DNA from: Bacilli bacterium
GTDB taxonomy: Bacteria; Bacillota_I; Bacilli_A; RFN20; CAG-826
NCBI GenBank assembly: GCA_024693415.1
Contig: JAILKX010000173.1
Span: 1 to 26,020 of the forward strand
Reading direction: 5' to 3'
DNA length: 26,020 nucleotides
The notes under the pieces are model-generated. The model was given only the letters and a program-made list of their open reading frames with translations. It was not told where the DNA came from and did no database searches. Below are positions 16,544 through 24,644 of this stretch, piece after piece. The translations under genes were made by a program, and so were the position numbers. The number at the start of each line of letters is the position of its first letter. Positions within the stretch are counted from its first letter, which is position 1.

Positions 16544-17790
16544 GCAGATTCGAAGAAGCGAAGAAAATCTACGCATCCCTCGGCGTCGACGTCGAGGAGG
16601 CGATGAAAAGGGTGGCCAGCATCCCGGTTTCGATCCACTGCTGGCAAGGCGACGACGTCCTCGGGTTCGAAGGCGCCAAAAACCTCGAAGGCGGCATCCA
16701 GACCACCGGCAACTACCTCGGCAGGGCAAGGAACCCCGAGGAGCTCATGGCCGACATCCGCAAGTGCTTCGCCTACATGCCCGGCAAAAAGAGGCTGAAC
16801 CTCCACGCCAATTACGCGATCTTGGGCGACGAGCTCGGCAAGATCGACCGCGACGCCTACCGCTACGACCACTTCAAACCCTGGGTCGACTTCGCCAAAG
16901 AGCTCGGCCTAGACGGCATCGACTTCAACCCCACCTTCTTCTCGCACCCGAAGGTGAAGGATGGGCTAAGCCTTTCCTCCCCCGACGAGGAGATCCGCCA
17001 TTTCTGGATCGAGCACGGCAAGCGGAGCCTCGAGATCGCAAGCGAGCTCGGCAAAGCCTTCGGCAAGCCCTGCTTCGTCAACATCTGGATCCCCGACGGA
17101 TTCAAGGACATCCCAGGCGATAGGCTTGGGCCGCGCCTCAGGCTCAAAGACAGCCTCGACCAGATCATCGACCACCCGGATTACGATCGAAAATACGTGA
17201 TCATCGGAGTCGAGTCCAAGGTCTTCGGCATCGGGGTCGAATCCTATACGGTCGGCAATTCCGAGTTCTATCAGAACTACGCCGCCAAGAAAGGCGTCTG
17301 CTGCCTGATGGATATGGGCCACTACCACCCCACCGAAGTGGTGTCCGACAAGATCCCGTCGCTTCTTTGCTTCTATGATCACCTCGCCCTCCACGTCTCG
17401 CGCCCCGTGAGGTGGGACTCCGATCACGTCATCGTCTTCGAGGACGAGCTCAAGGAAGTCGCCAAGGAGATCATCCGCAACAAGGCGGAGGACAAGGTCA
17501 TCATCGGCCTCGACTACTTCGACGCCTCGATCAACCGCCTCATCGCCTGGACCACCGGCGTCCACTCGATGCAGAAAGCATTGCTTTACGCCGCGACGCT
17601 CCCTAACGACGAGCTCAAGGAAGCCCAGGACGAAGCCGATTTCACGAAGCTCATCTACCTGCAGGAGCGCGCCAAAATGGCGCCCTTCAGCGACGTATAC
17701 GAAGAATATCTCACCCGTCAGGGACTAGACCTTGACTACTACACCCCGCTTATGCAATATGAAGCGGACGTGCTCGCCAAACGCAAATAA
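16540..17790 (+). CDS. rhaA: L-rhamnose isomerase
   Basis: 416 residues against 419 in E. coli, collinear with the family. VSIHCWQGDDVLGFE (about 28-42), DFNPTFFSHPKVKDGLSLSS, GVESKVFGIGVESYTVGN and LMDMGHYHPTEVVSDK carry the metal- and substrate-binding residues of the TIM-barrel isomerase. It converts L-rhamnose to L-rhamnulose in the cytoplasm using Mn2+ or a similar divalent ion. AGGAGG precedes the ATG, which overlaps the end of rhaB by 4 nt. rhaD follows 16 nt after the stop. Confidence 0.96.
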   Translation: MSRFEEAKKIYASLGVDVEEAMKRVASIPVSIHCWQGDDVLGFEGAKNLEGGIQTTGNYLGRARNPEELMADIRKCFAYMPGKKRLNLHANYAILGDELGKIDRDAYRYDHFKPWVDFAKELGLDGIDFNPTFFSHPKVKDGLSLSSPDEEIRHFWIEHGKRSLEIASELGKAFGKPCFVNIWIPDGFKDIPGDRLGPRLRLKDSLDQIIDHPDYDRKYVIIGVESKVFGIGVESYTVGNSEFYQNYAAKKGVCCLMDMGHYHPTEVVSDKIPSLLCFYDHLALHVSRPVRWDSDHVIVFEDELKEVAKEIIRNKAEDKVIIGLDYFDASINRLIAWTTGVHSMQKALLYAATLPNDELKEAQDEADFTKLIYLQERAKMAPFSDVYEEYLTRQGLDLDYYTPLMQYEADVLAKRK

Positions 17791-17806
17791 GGAGGGACCC
17801 ACAACC

Positions 17807-18667
17807 ATGAAGAACATCTTAGAAGCGCCATTCCTCAAGGAATTCACCGCCACCGCCAGCAACATGTACCGCCTCGGCTGGGACGAGCGCAACGGCGGCA
17901 ACATCTCCTATCTCCTCAAGGAGGAGGAGCTGAAGGATTATCTCGATCTGAATCACGTGGTCCGCCGCATCCCCTTCGCCGGGGTCCATCCCACCACCTT
18001 CGACGCCTCCCCGCTAGAAGGCAAGATCTTCCTCGTCACCGGCACCGGCAAATACTTCAAAAACGTCGAGAGGGACCCCGCCAATAACGTCGGCATCGTC
18101 CGCATCGCAAAAGGAGGCAAGGAAGTAGAGCTATTATGGGGCTATGAGGACGGAGGCCGCTTCACAAGCGAATTCCCCGCCCACATGATGTCGCATATGG
18201 CGAGGCTCTCCGTCGACCCCGAGAACCGGGTCGTCATGCACTGCCACCCCACGAACCTCCTGGCCATGACCTATGTCCATGAGGCGGACGAAGCGAAGCT
18301 CTCCCACACATTATGGGAGATGTCCACCGAATGCATCGTCGTCTTCCCAGACGGCGTAGGCGTATTGCCCTGGATGCTATGCGGCACCGACAAGATCGGC
18401 TACGCCACCGCCGAGAAGATGAAGGAATTCCGCACCGTCGTCTGGCTCCTCCATGGCGTCTACGGCGCAGGCAAGACCCTCGATGAAACCTTCGGCCTCA
18501 TCGAAACCGTCGAGAAAGCCGCACAGATCTATAACCTCATCGGCACCAGGCCCATCAGGAACACCCTCACCGAGGATAACTTCAAGGAGCTCATCGACCT
18601 CTTCGGCATCAATCCCCGCTACGACTTCTTCACCGAAGAGAAGTACCGCAAGCTCGCCAAGAAGTAA
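17807..18667 (+). CDS. rhaD: Rhamnulose-1-phosphate aldolase
   Basis: 286 residues of the class II aldolase/adducin family; E. coli RhaD has 274. NGGNIS (29-34) is the phosphate-binding loop. His145 and His147 in HCHPTN and His216 in LLHGVYGAG are the three zinc ligands, all offset by four from E. coli His141, His143 and His212. It splits L-rhamnulose-1-phosphate into DHAP and L-lactaldehyde. The ATG at 17807 has AGGAGG eleven bases upstream, right after the rhaA stop; an earlier ATG at 17732 lies inside rhaA and has none. Last gene of the operon, followed by a hairpin terminator. No lactaldehyde reductase gene lies next to it. Confidence 0.95.
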   Translation: MKNILEAPFLKEFTATASNMYRLGWDERNGGNISYLLKEEELKDYLDLNHVVRRIPFAGVHPTTFDASPLEGKIFLVTGTGKYFKNVERDPANNVGIVRIAKGGKEVELLWGYEDGGRFTSEFPAHMMSHMARLSVDPENRVVMHCHPTNLLAMTYVHEADEAKLSHTLWEMSTECIVVFPDGVGVLPWMLCGTDKIGYATAEKMKEFRTVVWLLHGVYGAGKTLDETFGLIETVEKAAQIYNLIGTRPIRNTLTEDNFKELIDLFGINPRYDFFTEEKYRKLAKK

Positions 18668-18689
18668 TTAGCCCCCACCACCAACCATC

Positions 18690-18714
18690 AAGGACGTCTA
18701 TCGCAGGCGTCCTT
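18690..18714 (+). terminator. Terminator of the rhamnosidase-rhaBAD operon
   Basis: AAGGACG and CGTCCTT pair over 7 bp around an 11-base loop and run into TTTTC, 22 bases after the rhaD stop. The T tract is short. Confidence 0.65.
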
Positions 18715-18730
18715 TTCGCTTGCCCTGGCC

Positions 18731-18764
18731 CCTGCCCGAGCTGCCCCACAGCTGTCGGGGCAGG
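18731..18764. repeat. Bulged GC-rich hairpin
   Basis: CCTGCCCGAGCTG pairs with CAGCTGTCGGGGCAGG across a five-base loop, with a C bulge and a two-base bulge. No T tract follows. It may belong to the same GC-rich element as the repeat at 18881, but no second copy of this hairpin is seen in the window. Confidence 0.5.
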
Positions 18765-18880
18765 CGCCGCGCCATAATGCAAATTCGGACGAATTCGCAT
18801 ACACGTCCCCCACGGATTCGGATTTTTGGCGGACTTGCGATGCCCCATGCCCTGGCGAAATGGGTCTTGGGCGCGGCGGG

Positions 18881-18921
18881 CACCCCGCAGACCGCTCACG
18901 CTCATCTCGGGCGCCGCCCGG
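18881..18921 (+). repeat. 41-bp interspersed repeat, copy 1
   Basis: Forty of 41 bases are identical to copy 2 at 25685-25725 (first 33 identical, one change, last 7 identical). It ends in a hairpin, CGGGC-GCC-GCCCG, and the only variable base is in the loop, so the stem is preserved. A second small hairpin, GCGGG-CAC-CCCGC, lies at the front edge (18876-18888). Intergenic, downstream of rhaD. Confidence 0.75.
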
Positions 18922-19012
18922 CGGACGCATCATAATCCTTATTTATATATGCATGCGTATGGGCGCGTGTAGATTTTCAATGTTTTGAGAAATAGATTGC
19001 ATTTCTTTCCGA

Positions 19013-19078
19013 TTGTTTAGAAAAATGGGCCAAAAATACCGAGTTATATGGATAAAACATAAGCATTTATCTAAACAA
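19013..19078. promoter_or_regulatory. 15-bp imperfect inverted repeat upstream of the Fic/EF-G2 operon
   Basis: TTGTTTAGAAAAATG (19013-19027) and CATTTATCTAAACAA (19064-19078) are reverse complements except for one base, 36 bases apart. TTATCTAA from the right arm recurs at 19089-19096, 22 bases on, two helical turns. This looks like operator half-sites for a dimeric regulator, or the stem of a leader RNA. It ends about 80 bases before the Fic ATG. Confidence 0.5.
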
Positions 19079-19160
19079 CTCCGACTTTTTATCTAACTTT
19101 TACTTAATTGATTACTTTTTCATTATTTTGTGGCATGATATTGCCCAGAGGTAAAAATAC

Positions 19161-20198
19161 ATGAAAATGTTCGACTTGAAGGGAACTGTGCTTTCTTTGA
19201 ATACCCCCGGCATCGTTTCCTTGCTCAACAACATTGAGTACTACAAGGGGAAGTGCGGCGGCATCAGCAAGATGAAGAAGGTGGAGGTCCTCCGCCAGAT
19301 GGCCCGCAGATCCGAAGCGGTTGCTTCGAGCGCGATCGGCAACATCTACATCTCCGAAGACCGCGAGAGGCCGCTTTGCACCGAAGGCGCCCAGCCGCGC
19401 AACCTGCAGGAACACATGGTGGTCGGCTACATCAGCGCGCTGAACCTGATCGACGAGGTCTACAAGTACCAGACCTTGGACCGCTCCTTCGTCACCACGC
19501 TCCACTACTACATCTACAAGGACTACAACCCCGAATTCGGCGGCAAGTTCAAGGATTCGCAGAACTACGTGCAGGAAGTCATGCCCGACGGCAGCTTCCA
19601 CACCATCTTCGTCTCCGCACCGCCGGAGGAAGTCATCCCCGATCTCGACAACCTCGTTTACCAATACAACGAATGCGCCAAGGACGAAGAGTGCAACAAG
19701 CTCGTCCTCCTCGCCGCCTTCATGCTCGACTTCGTCTGCATCCATCCGTATAACCACGGCAACGGACGCGTGAGCCGCTTGCTCCTCCACTTCCTGCTCA
19801 AGAAGTATGGATACGAAGTCAACGACTACTTCTCCATCCCCTACCTCATGAAGCAGCACCTCGGCGAATACATCGACGCGTTCAAGGCCTCCTCCGAAGG
19901 ATGGTACGACTCCGAGAACTCCTACGAAGCGTTCGTCACCTTCATCCTCAAGAGGATCCTTGAGGCCTACCGCAAGCTCGACTACATCATCGAGATCAAC
20001 GAGCTCGACGCGACTGCGGAGGAGAAGATCCTCAAGACCATCAACGATTCCGCGACCCCGATCAGCAAGACGATGATCCTCCGCATCCTCTACCCCATCT
20101 CCAAGGCGACCATCGAGAAGATGCTCTCCAAATTGGTGAAGGAAGGCAAGATCCAGATCATCACCAAGGGGCGTTATTCCAAGTATTTCAGAATCTAA
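19161..20198 (+). CDS. Fic/DOC-domain protein with C-terminal winged helix, probable AMP transferase
   Basis: 345 residues. The Fic core holds HPYNHGNGRVSR at 195-206, with the catalytic His195 and the full GNGR anion-binding loop, so it should transfer AMP or another nucleotide part to a protein hydroxyl. The helix expected to carry the inhibitory motif [S/T]xxxE[G/N] reads SSAIGN (56-61): the Glu is Gly60, so the usual self-inhibition may be absent. Residues ~280-345 (EKILKTINDSATPISKTMIL...) look like a winged helix, as in many Fic proteins. The gene lies 18 bp before an EF-G2-like gene on the same strand with its own AGGAGG between, so the two share an operon; the GTPase is a candidate target. 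AGAGGT lies eight bases before this ATG. No antitoxin-like small ORF is adjacent. Confidence 0.85.
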   Translation: MKMFDLKGTVLSLNTPGIVSLLNNIEYYKGKCGGISKMKKVEVLRQMARRSEAVASSAIGNIYISEDRERPLCTEGAQPRNLQEHMVVGYISALNLIDEVYKYQTLDRSFVTTLHYYIYKDYNPEFGGKFKDSQNYVQEVMPDGSFHTIFVSAPPEEVIPDLDNLVYQYNECAKDEECNKLVLLAAFMLDFVCIHPYNHGNGRVSRLLLHFLLKKYGYEVNDYFSIPYLMKQHLGEYIDAFKASSEGWYDSENSYEAFVTFILKRILEAYRKLDYIIEINELDATAEEKILKTINDSATPISKTMILRILYPISKATIEKMLSKLVKEGKIQIITKGRYSKYFRI

Positions 20199-20216
20199 TA
20201 GGAGGACAGACAGAAC

Positions 20217-22265
20217 ATGGCATATGATGCTATCACCATTCGCAACGTTGCGATCCTAGGCCACCAGGGCTCGGGCAAATCCACCCTGGTCGAATCGTTG
20301 GCCTACCTCACCAAGACCATCCCCGAGAAGGGATCGGTCGACAAGAAGACGAGCCTCTCCGACTACTCGGTCATCGAGCAGCGCCGCGGCGGCTCCGCCC
20401 AGGTCGCGGTCATCCCGGTCGTCAAGGACGACTACAAGGTCAACCTCATCGACCTCCCGGGGAACGATGACTTCATCTCCGAGACCATCGGCGTCACCGG
20501 CGTCATCAAGGGCGCGGTCCTTGTGATCGATGCCTCCGTCGGCGTCCAGGTCGGAACCTTCAAGCACTGGAAGCAGCTCCGCAAGAAAGGCGTCCCGACC
20601 TTCATCTTCGTCAACAAGATGGACAAGGAAGGCATCGACTTCGACATGCTGATGGAAGAGATCCGCGAGAAGTTCGGCAAGAACGTCATCTCCTTCTGCT
20701 ACCCGCTCGGCCACGACGACAAGTTCGACGGGTTCGCTAACGCGGTCGATCTCAAGGCCCACATCTATCAGGGCGCCGAATGCGTCGAAGCCGAGATCTA
20801 TCCCGACAAGCGCGCCCACGTCTTCGAGCTCCACAACACCATCGTCGAGCAGGTCGCTCAGGTCGACGAGGAACTCCTTGAGAAGTTCTTCGCGGGCGAA
20901 GACTTCACCGAAGACGAAATGCGCACCTCGCTCAAGAAAGCGGTCATCGCGGGCGACCTCGTCCCCGTCATCGTCGGCTCCGCCGAGAAGAACATCGGCG
21001 TCCAGACCTTGCTTAACATGATGATCGACTACCTCCCGAACCCAGCGGACCTCAAGCCGCTCGATGCCCATGACGAATCCGGCAATCCGGTCATCCGCTG
21101 GACCGATGACAGCGAGCCGTTCTCCGCTTACGTCTTCAAGACCATCGTCGACCCCTATTCCGGCGTCATCAATATCCTCAAGGTCTGCTCTGGCGTCCTC
21201 CACGCAGGCGACGACGTCTACTGCAGGGGCAATTCTCAGCGCGTCTCTGGCTTGTTCTCGATGTGCGGCAAGAAGCTCGACGCGATCCAGGAAGTCCACG
21301 CCGGCGACATCTGCGCCGTCACCCGCATGGAAGACATCCATGTCGGCGATACCCTCTGCTCCCCGAAGGCCATCACCGTCTTCGAACCCGTCAAATACCC
21401 GACCGCGGTCATCTTCAAGGCGCTCGTCGCCGACAAGACGGTCGAGGCCAAGCTCATGCCGGCCCTCTCCAAGATCCAGCTTGAGGATCCCTGCATCGAG
21501 GTCCGCCGCAACAACGAGACCAAGCAGCTATTGCTCGGCGGCGTGAGCGCCACCCACATCGACTACGTCCTCGATAAGCTCAAGACCATCTACAAGATCT
21601 CGGTCGAGACCGAGCAGATGAAGATCGTCTACCGCGAGTCCATCAAGGGCAAGGCCGAAGGCGATGGCCGCTACGTCAAGCAGTCCGGCGGCTCCGGCTT
21701 CTATGGCGTCGTCAAGATGCGCTTCGAGCCGGCCGAAGAGAACGTCTTCGAAGAGGAAGTCTTCGGCGGCGCGGTCCCGAAGAACTACTTCCCGGCGGTT
21801 GAGAAAGGCTTCTTCGAGGCGTTGGAGAAAGGCCTATTGGCCGGCTTCCCCGTCATCGGCGTCAAAGGCGTCTTGATCGACGGCAAATACCACCCGGTAG
21901 ACTCGAACGAACAGGCCTTCCGCCTCGCCGGAAGCCTCGCCTTCAAGGATGCCTACATGAAGTGCAAGCCGATCATCCTCGAACCGATCCTCCTGCTTAA
22001 GGTCAACGTCGAGTCCAAGTACACCGGCGCGGTCCTAAGCGACCTCAACACCCGCAGGGCCCGCATTCTCAACATCGAGGAGAAGGAATTCGGCAACCAG
22101 GAAATCGATTGCTACATCCCCGAAGCGGAAGTCATCGACTACACCACCCAGTTGAAATCCATCACTCAGGCCTCCGGCTTCTTCAACCGCGAATTCTACA
22201 AATACGAAGAAGTCCCCGAATACCTGAAGGAAAAGGTCATCCGCGACAACAAGATCGAGCAGTAA
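20217..22265 (+). CDS. EF-G2-type elongation factor G paralogue
   Basis: 682 residues with all five EF-G domains: G domain (about 1-275), domain II (about 295-380), III, IV (about 465-590, QSGGSGFYGVV) and V (YIPEAEVIDYTTQLKSITQASG). The P-loop is GHQGSGKS (15-22), the form found in EF-G2 proteins and not the AHIDAGKTT of true EF-G. Switch II reads DLPGNDDF with Asn83 where EF-G has the His needed for fast GTP hydrolysis. NKMD is at 133-136. EF-G2 members bind ribosomes and GTP, but their role is poorly known; a stress or recycling function is possible. It is not a tetracycline ribosomal-protection protein, which keeps the PGH motif. AGGAGG precedes the ATG, which lies 18 bp after the Fic gene. 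A strong terminator follows. Confidence 0.88.
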   Translation: MAYDAITIRNVAILGHQGSGKSTLVESLAYLTKTIPEKGSVDKKTSLSDYSVIEQRRGGSAQVAVIPVVKDDYKVNLIDLPGNDDFISETIGVTGVIKGAVLVIDASVGVQVGTFKHWKQLRKKGVPTFIFVNKMDKEGIDFDMLMEEIREKFGKNVISFCYPLGHDDKFDGFANAVDLKAHIYQGAECVEAEIYPDKRAHVFELHNTIVEQVAQVDEELLEKFFAGEDFTEDEMRTSLKKAVIAGDLVPVIVGSAEKNIGVQTLLNMMIDYLPNPADLKPLDAHDESGNPVIRWTDDSEPFSAYVFKTIVDPYSGVINILKVCSGVLHAGDDVYCRGNSQRVSGLFSMCGKKLDAIQEVHAGDICAVTRMEDIHVGDTLCSPKAITVFEPVKYPTAVIFKALVADKTVEAKLMPALSKIQLEDPCIEVRRNNETKQLLLGGVSATHIDYVLDKLKTIYKISVETEQMKIVYRESIKGKAEGDGRYVKQSGGSGFYGVVKMRFEPAEENVFEEEVFGGAVPKNYFPAVEKGFFEALEKGLLAGFPVIGVKGVLIDGKYHPVDSNEQAFRLAGSLAFKDAYMKCKPIILEPILLLKVNVESKYTGAVLSDLNTRRARILNIEEKEFGNQEIDCYIPEAEVIDYTTQLKSITQASGFFNREFYKYEEVPEYLKEKVIRDNKIEQ

Positions 22266-22280
22266 CCGCTGCCCTTCCCA

Positions 22281-22313
22281 AACGGCATAGCTAGCAAGCT
22301 GTGCCGTTTTTTT
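22281..22313 (+). terminator. Terminator of the Fic/EF-G2 operon
   Basis: AACGGCATAGCT and AGCTGTGCCGTT form a 12-bp stem with one wobble and an AGCA loop, running into seven Ts. It begins 16 bases after the EF-G2 stop. Confidence 0.92.
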
Positions 22314-22334
22314 CATGGGGTTCGGCGCGCATAA

Positions 22335-22366
22335 AAGCCCCGGTGGCAATGATGCCGCCGGGGCTT
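22335..22366 (-). terminator. Terminator of the S15 peptidase gene
   Basis: AAGCCCCGGTGGCA and TGCCGCCGGGGCTT form a 14-bp stem with one wobble and an ATGA loop. On the minus strand it ends in TTTTAT, 23 bases after the peptidase stop. Confidence 0.85.
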
Positions 22367-22388
22367 AGCGATTCGCCTAGAAGAGGCG

Positions 22389-24575
22389 TTATTCGCTATA
22401 GGGAAGGGTCAATACGGGCAAGGTTTCCGCGTTGATGGAATATCCGTAAGGCTCGGTCGTGGTCCACTGCCCTGGCGTGAAGAAGACATCGCCATAAGGA
22501 TCATAGACCTCGCCTTCCTCATCGGCGAAGTATCCAGATTTCGCGAAAAGGCCCGGGTCGAAGGTGAAGAGCAGGCACTTCAGGGCGTGGCCTTTCCGAA
22601 GCGTATAGGCGGTCGGGTCGAAATAGACCTGGTAATCGTAATATTTCCCCGCCTCGAGCTCGGTGCGCTCGACGGGCTCGCCGAACGCTCGCTCGCCGGG
22701 GTTATAGAGGTCGAAGGTGCAGGTGGAGATCGCCTTGGCGGTCGTTTTCTCGGGGAGGATCTCCCGATAGGTGCCGTTAAGCCCCGGATAGACCTCGAAG
22801 CTCTCGTCGAGGTTCTTTTCGACGACCGGGTAGAAATCGTAGGCCCCATAGGCGTCGAATTCTTCTTCATAGGTGTCGAGGAGGACCGCGGTCACGTGGA
22901 GGTTATCCCGCTCGACGTCGTCGGTCTTCAAGGAGATATTGAGCTCGGGGATGCCTTTGATCTGCAGGTCGGCTTCGGCGGCGCCGAGGTCATAGACGAT
23001 CGTATTGTCATCGTCGCGGTCGTAATAGGTGTCGTTCCAGGACTGGTAATAGAACTCCATGTTCTCGGAGGTGATGCTTTGGCGAGAAGGGTTCGATAGG
23101 GAGATCGCCTTCTTTTTGGCGTCAAGGAAATCGGAGGCGCCGTAGAAGCGTCCGTCGACGTTCGATTGATAGGTGAAGTCCGGGAAATCCTCGATGCCGT
23201 TATCGACGTCGTAGAGGTAATGGCTGTACCAGCGGTTCAGGACCTCGAAGAAGGATTCCTCATAATTATCGATAGAATAGGCGGAATGCTTGCCGGCGAG
23301 CTGAAGATGGTCGCCTTGGTGGAAGATGAGCTTCGCGGTCTGCCCCGCATCCTTGAGGGTTTTATACATGAGGGCGGAGTTGCGGATCGTGACGTTGAAG
23401 TCGTTCATGCCGTGGACGATGAGGGCGGGGCAGCTCGGGGTGATGTTTTTCGTGTAGTCGCGCTCTTCCCAGAAGGAGGTATAGTCGCCATTGGCGCTGA
23501 TTTCCTGGTCGTTCATATAGGCAAGGTAGCCGCCATAAGTCGCCGCATATTCATCGGATACGTCCTCATCGAGCATGGCGGAGGCGCAATACAAGGAGAG
23601 CCAGGGGGCATTGGGCGAGGTGAGTATCCCAGCGCCTTGGCTATTGGTGTATTCGTACCAAGAGGCGATGCCGGCCTGAGGGACGATTGCCTTTAGCCCT
23701 TTGTAGCCGGAGCAGCCGAGCTGATAGGCGGTCGTGCCTAGATACGAGCACCCTTGGGCGCCGTAGTTTCCATTGGAGAAGGTGGCCTTCACCGTATGGG
23801 TTCCCTCATGGTCGGAGAAAGCGACGCGCTCGCCGTTAAGCCAATCGATTAAGCAGCCGTAGGCGTGGGTCTCAAGGCGGGCGCCCATGGTCTCGATGCC
23901 ATCGCTTCCAAGGGTGCCATAGCCGCCGATATTGGCGTAAGCGAAGCCGCGGGCCAGGAAATAATCGCAGTCCTGCGCGTCCTCGAAATAATCGTATTTG
24001 TCGATCGTGTAAGAGAACTCGCTGGTATCTATCGCCGCGTTATGCGAAAGGAGGTCGATCTCCGAAGTCGCCTCGCGCTTGGTTCCAGACTTGGACAGAT
24101 CCTCGTCGGTCACCTGGTCGTAGCCCTCCATCAATTCCTCGTAATCGAGGTCGGTGGTCGCGGCCGTATAGGGGGAGGCTTCGATGATGGTGGCCACCTG
24201 ATACCCTTTTTCCAGGATCGATTTCGGCAACTGGATCAGGGCTTTGACGAGATCGTTCTTGCCATCCAAATCGGTGTCGTAATCGGTTTCGACATACACG
24301 GTGAAACGAGCGATGGTCGATGTTTTCGGGTTATGCTCATTGTAGGCCTGATTGATTTCGTAGATGGGCTGGCAGCGCCCATCCTCCACTTCGATTGCCG
24401 GGTTCTTGGGTTCCTCGCTGCTGACTTCTATTGAAGAGGCTTCGGAAGAGATCGCCTCAGCGGAAGAGGAAACTTCGATAGGAGAGGAAGATTCGGCGGA
24501 AGAGGAAGATGCCGCGCCTTGGCAGGCGGATAAGCACAATAAGGACAATGGAAATATGAAGGCGGATTTTTTCAT
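22389..24575 (-). CDS. S15-family peptidase lipoprotein (Xaa-Pro dipeptidyl-peptidase-like)
   Basis: 728 residues. A signal peptide ends in the lipobox LSAC (Cys18), followed by a Ser/Glu-rich linker (about 20-55) coded by AGAGGAA-like DNA repeats. The alpha/beta-hydrolase domain has the PepX-type triad: Ser277 in GCSYLG, Asp392 in VHGMNDFNV and His423 in HQGDHLQLAGKHS. The C-terminal ~200 residues are the jelly-roll domain of this family (DLYNPGERAFGEP). Members release Xaa-Pro dipeptides from peptides; some relatives are acyl-ester hydrolases, so the substrate is inferred. It should be tethered to the outer face of the membrane for peptide scavenging. AGGAGA lies seven bases before the ATG at 24575; the reading frame extends upstream without a better start. 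Single gene with its own terminator. Confidence 0.88.
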   Translation of the reverse strand: MKKSAFIFPLSLLCLSACQGAASSSSAESSSPIEVSSSAEAISSEASSIEVSSEEPKNPAIEVEDGRCQPIYEINQAYNEHNPKTSTIARFTVYVETDYDTDLDGKNDLVKALIQLPKSILEKGYQVATIIEASPYTAATTDLDYEELMEGYDQVTDEDLSKSGTKREATSEIDLLSHNAAIDTSEFSYTIDKYDYFEDAQDCDYFLARGFAYANIGGYGTLGSDGIETMGARLETHAYGCLIDWLNGERVAFSDHEGTHTVKATFSNGNYGAQGCSYLGTTAYQLGCSGYKGLKAIVPQAGIASWYEYTNSQGAGILTSPNAPWLSLYCASAMLDEDVSDEYAATYGGYLAYMNDQEISANGDYTSFWEERDYTKNITPSCPALIVHGMNDFNVTIRNSALMYKTLKDAGQTAKLIFHQGDHLQLAGKHSAYSIDNYEESFFEVLNRWYSHYLYDVDNGIEDFPDFTYQSNVDGRFYGASDFLDAKKKAISLSNPSRQSITSENMEFYYQSWNDTYYDRDDDNTIVYDLGAAEADLQIKGIPELNISLKTDDVERDNLHVTAVLLDTYEEEFDAYGAYDFYPVVEKNLDESFEVYPGLNGTYREILPEKTTAKAISTCTFDLYNPGERAFGEPVERTELEAGKYYDYQVYFDPTAYTLRKGHALKCLLFTFDPGLFAKSGYFADEEGEVYDPYGDVFFTPGQWTTTEPYGYSINAETLPVLTLPYSE

Positions 24576-24644
24576 ATGATTCTCCTTGGGATTCGCTGCT
24601 GAAATTATAGGGGTTTTGCCTCCTAATCCCAATTAGTTTTATTT

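Larger units (their letters stand above)
18668..19160. other. 493-bp intergenic region between rhaD and the Fic gene
   Basis: It has two parts. The first (to about 18935) is GC-rich and full of inverted repeats: the rha terminator, a bulged hairpin at 18731-18764, a CCCAT/ATGGG pair near 18845-18865, and the first copy of the 41-bp repeat. The second (18936-19160) is very AT-rich and holds the inverted repeat and promoter region of the Fic operon. No convincing gene lies here; short ORFs have no ribosome sites and follow the repeat. Confidence 0.7.

Noticed and set aside
18688..18933. Short minus-strand ORFs across the GC-rich block, sharing ARDERERSAG with one near 25700
   Set aside because: The shared peptide comes from the 41-bp DNA repeat. 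The rest differs completely between the two places and there are no ribosome sites.
20256..21341. 361-codon minus-strand ORF inside the EF-G2 gene
   Set aside because: Asp/Val/Leu-rich shadow of a strongly biased gene; no domain and no ribosome site.
20217..22265. Tetracycline resistance protein of the Tet(M) type
   Set aside because: The P-loop and switch II are of EF-G2 type (GHQGSGKS, PGN), and the domain IV motifs do not match ribosomal-protection proteins.
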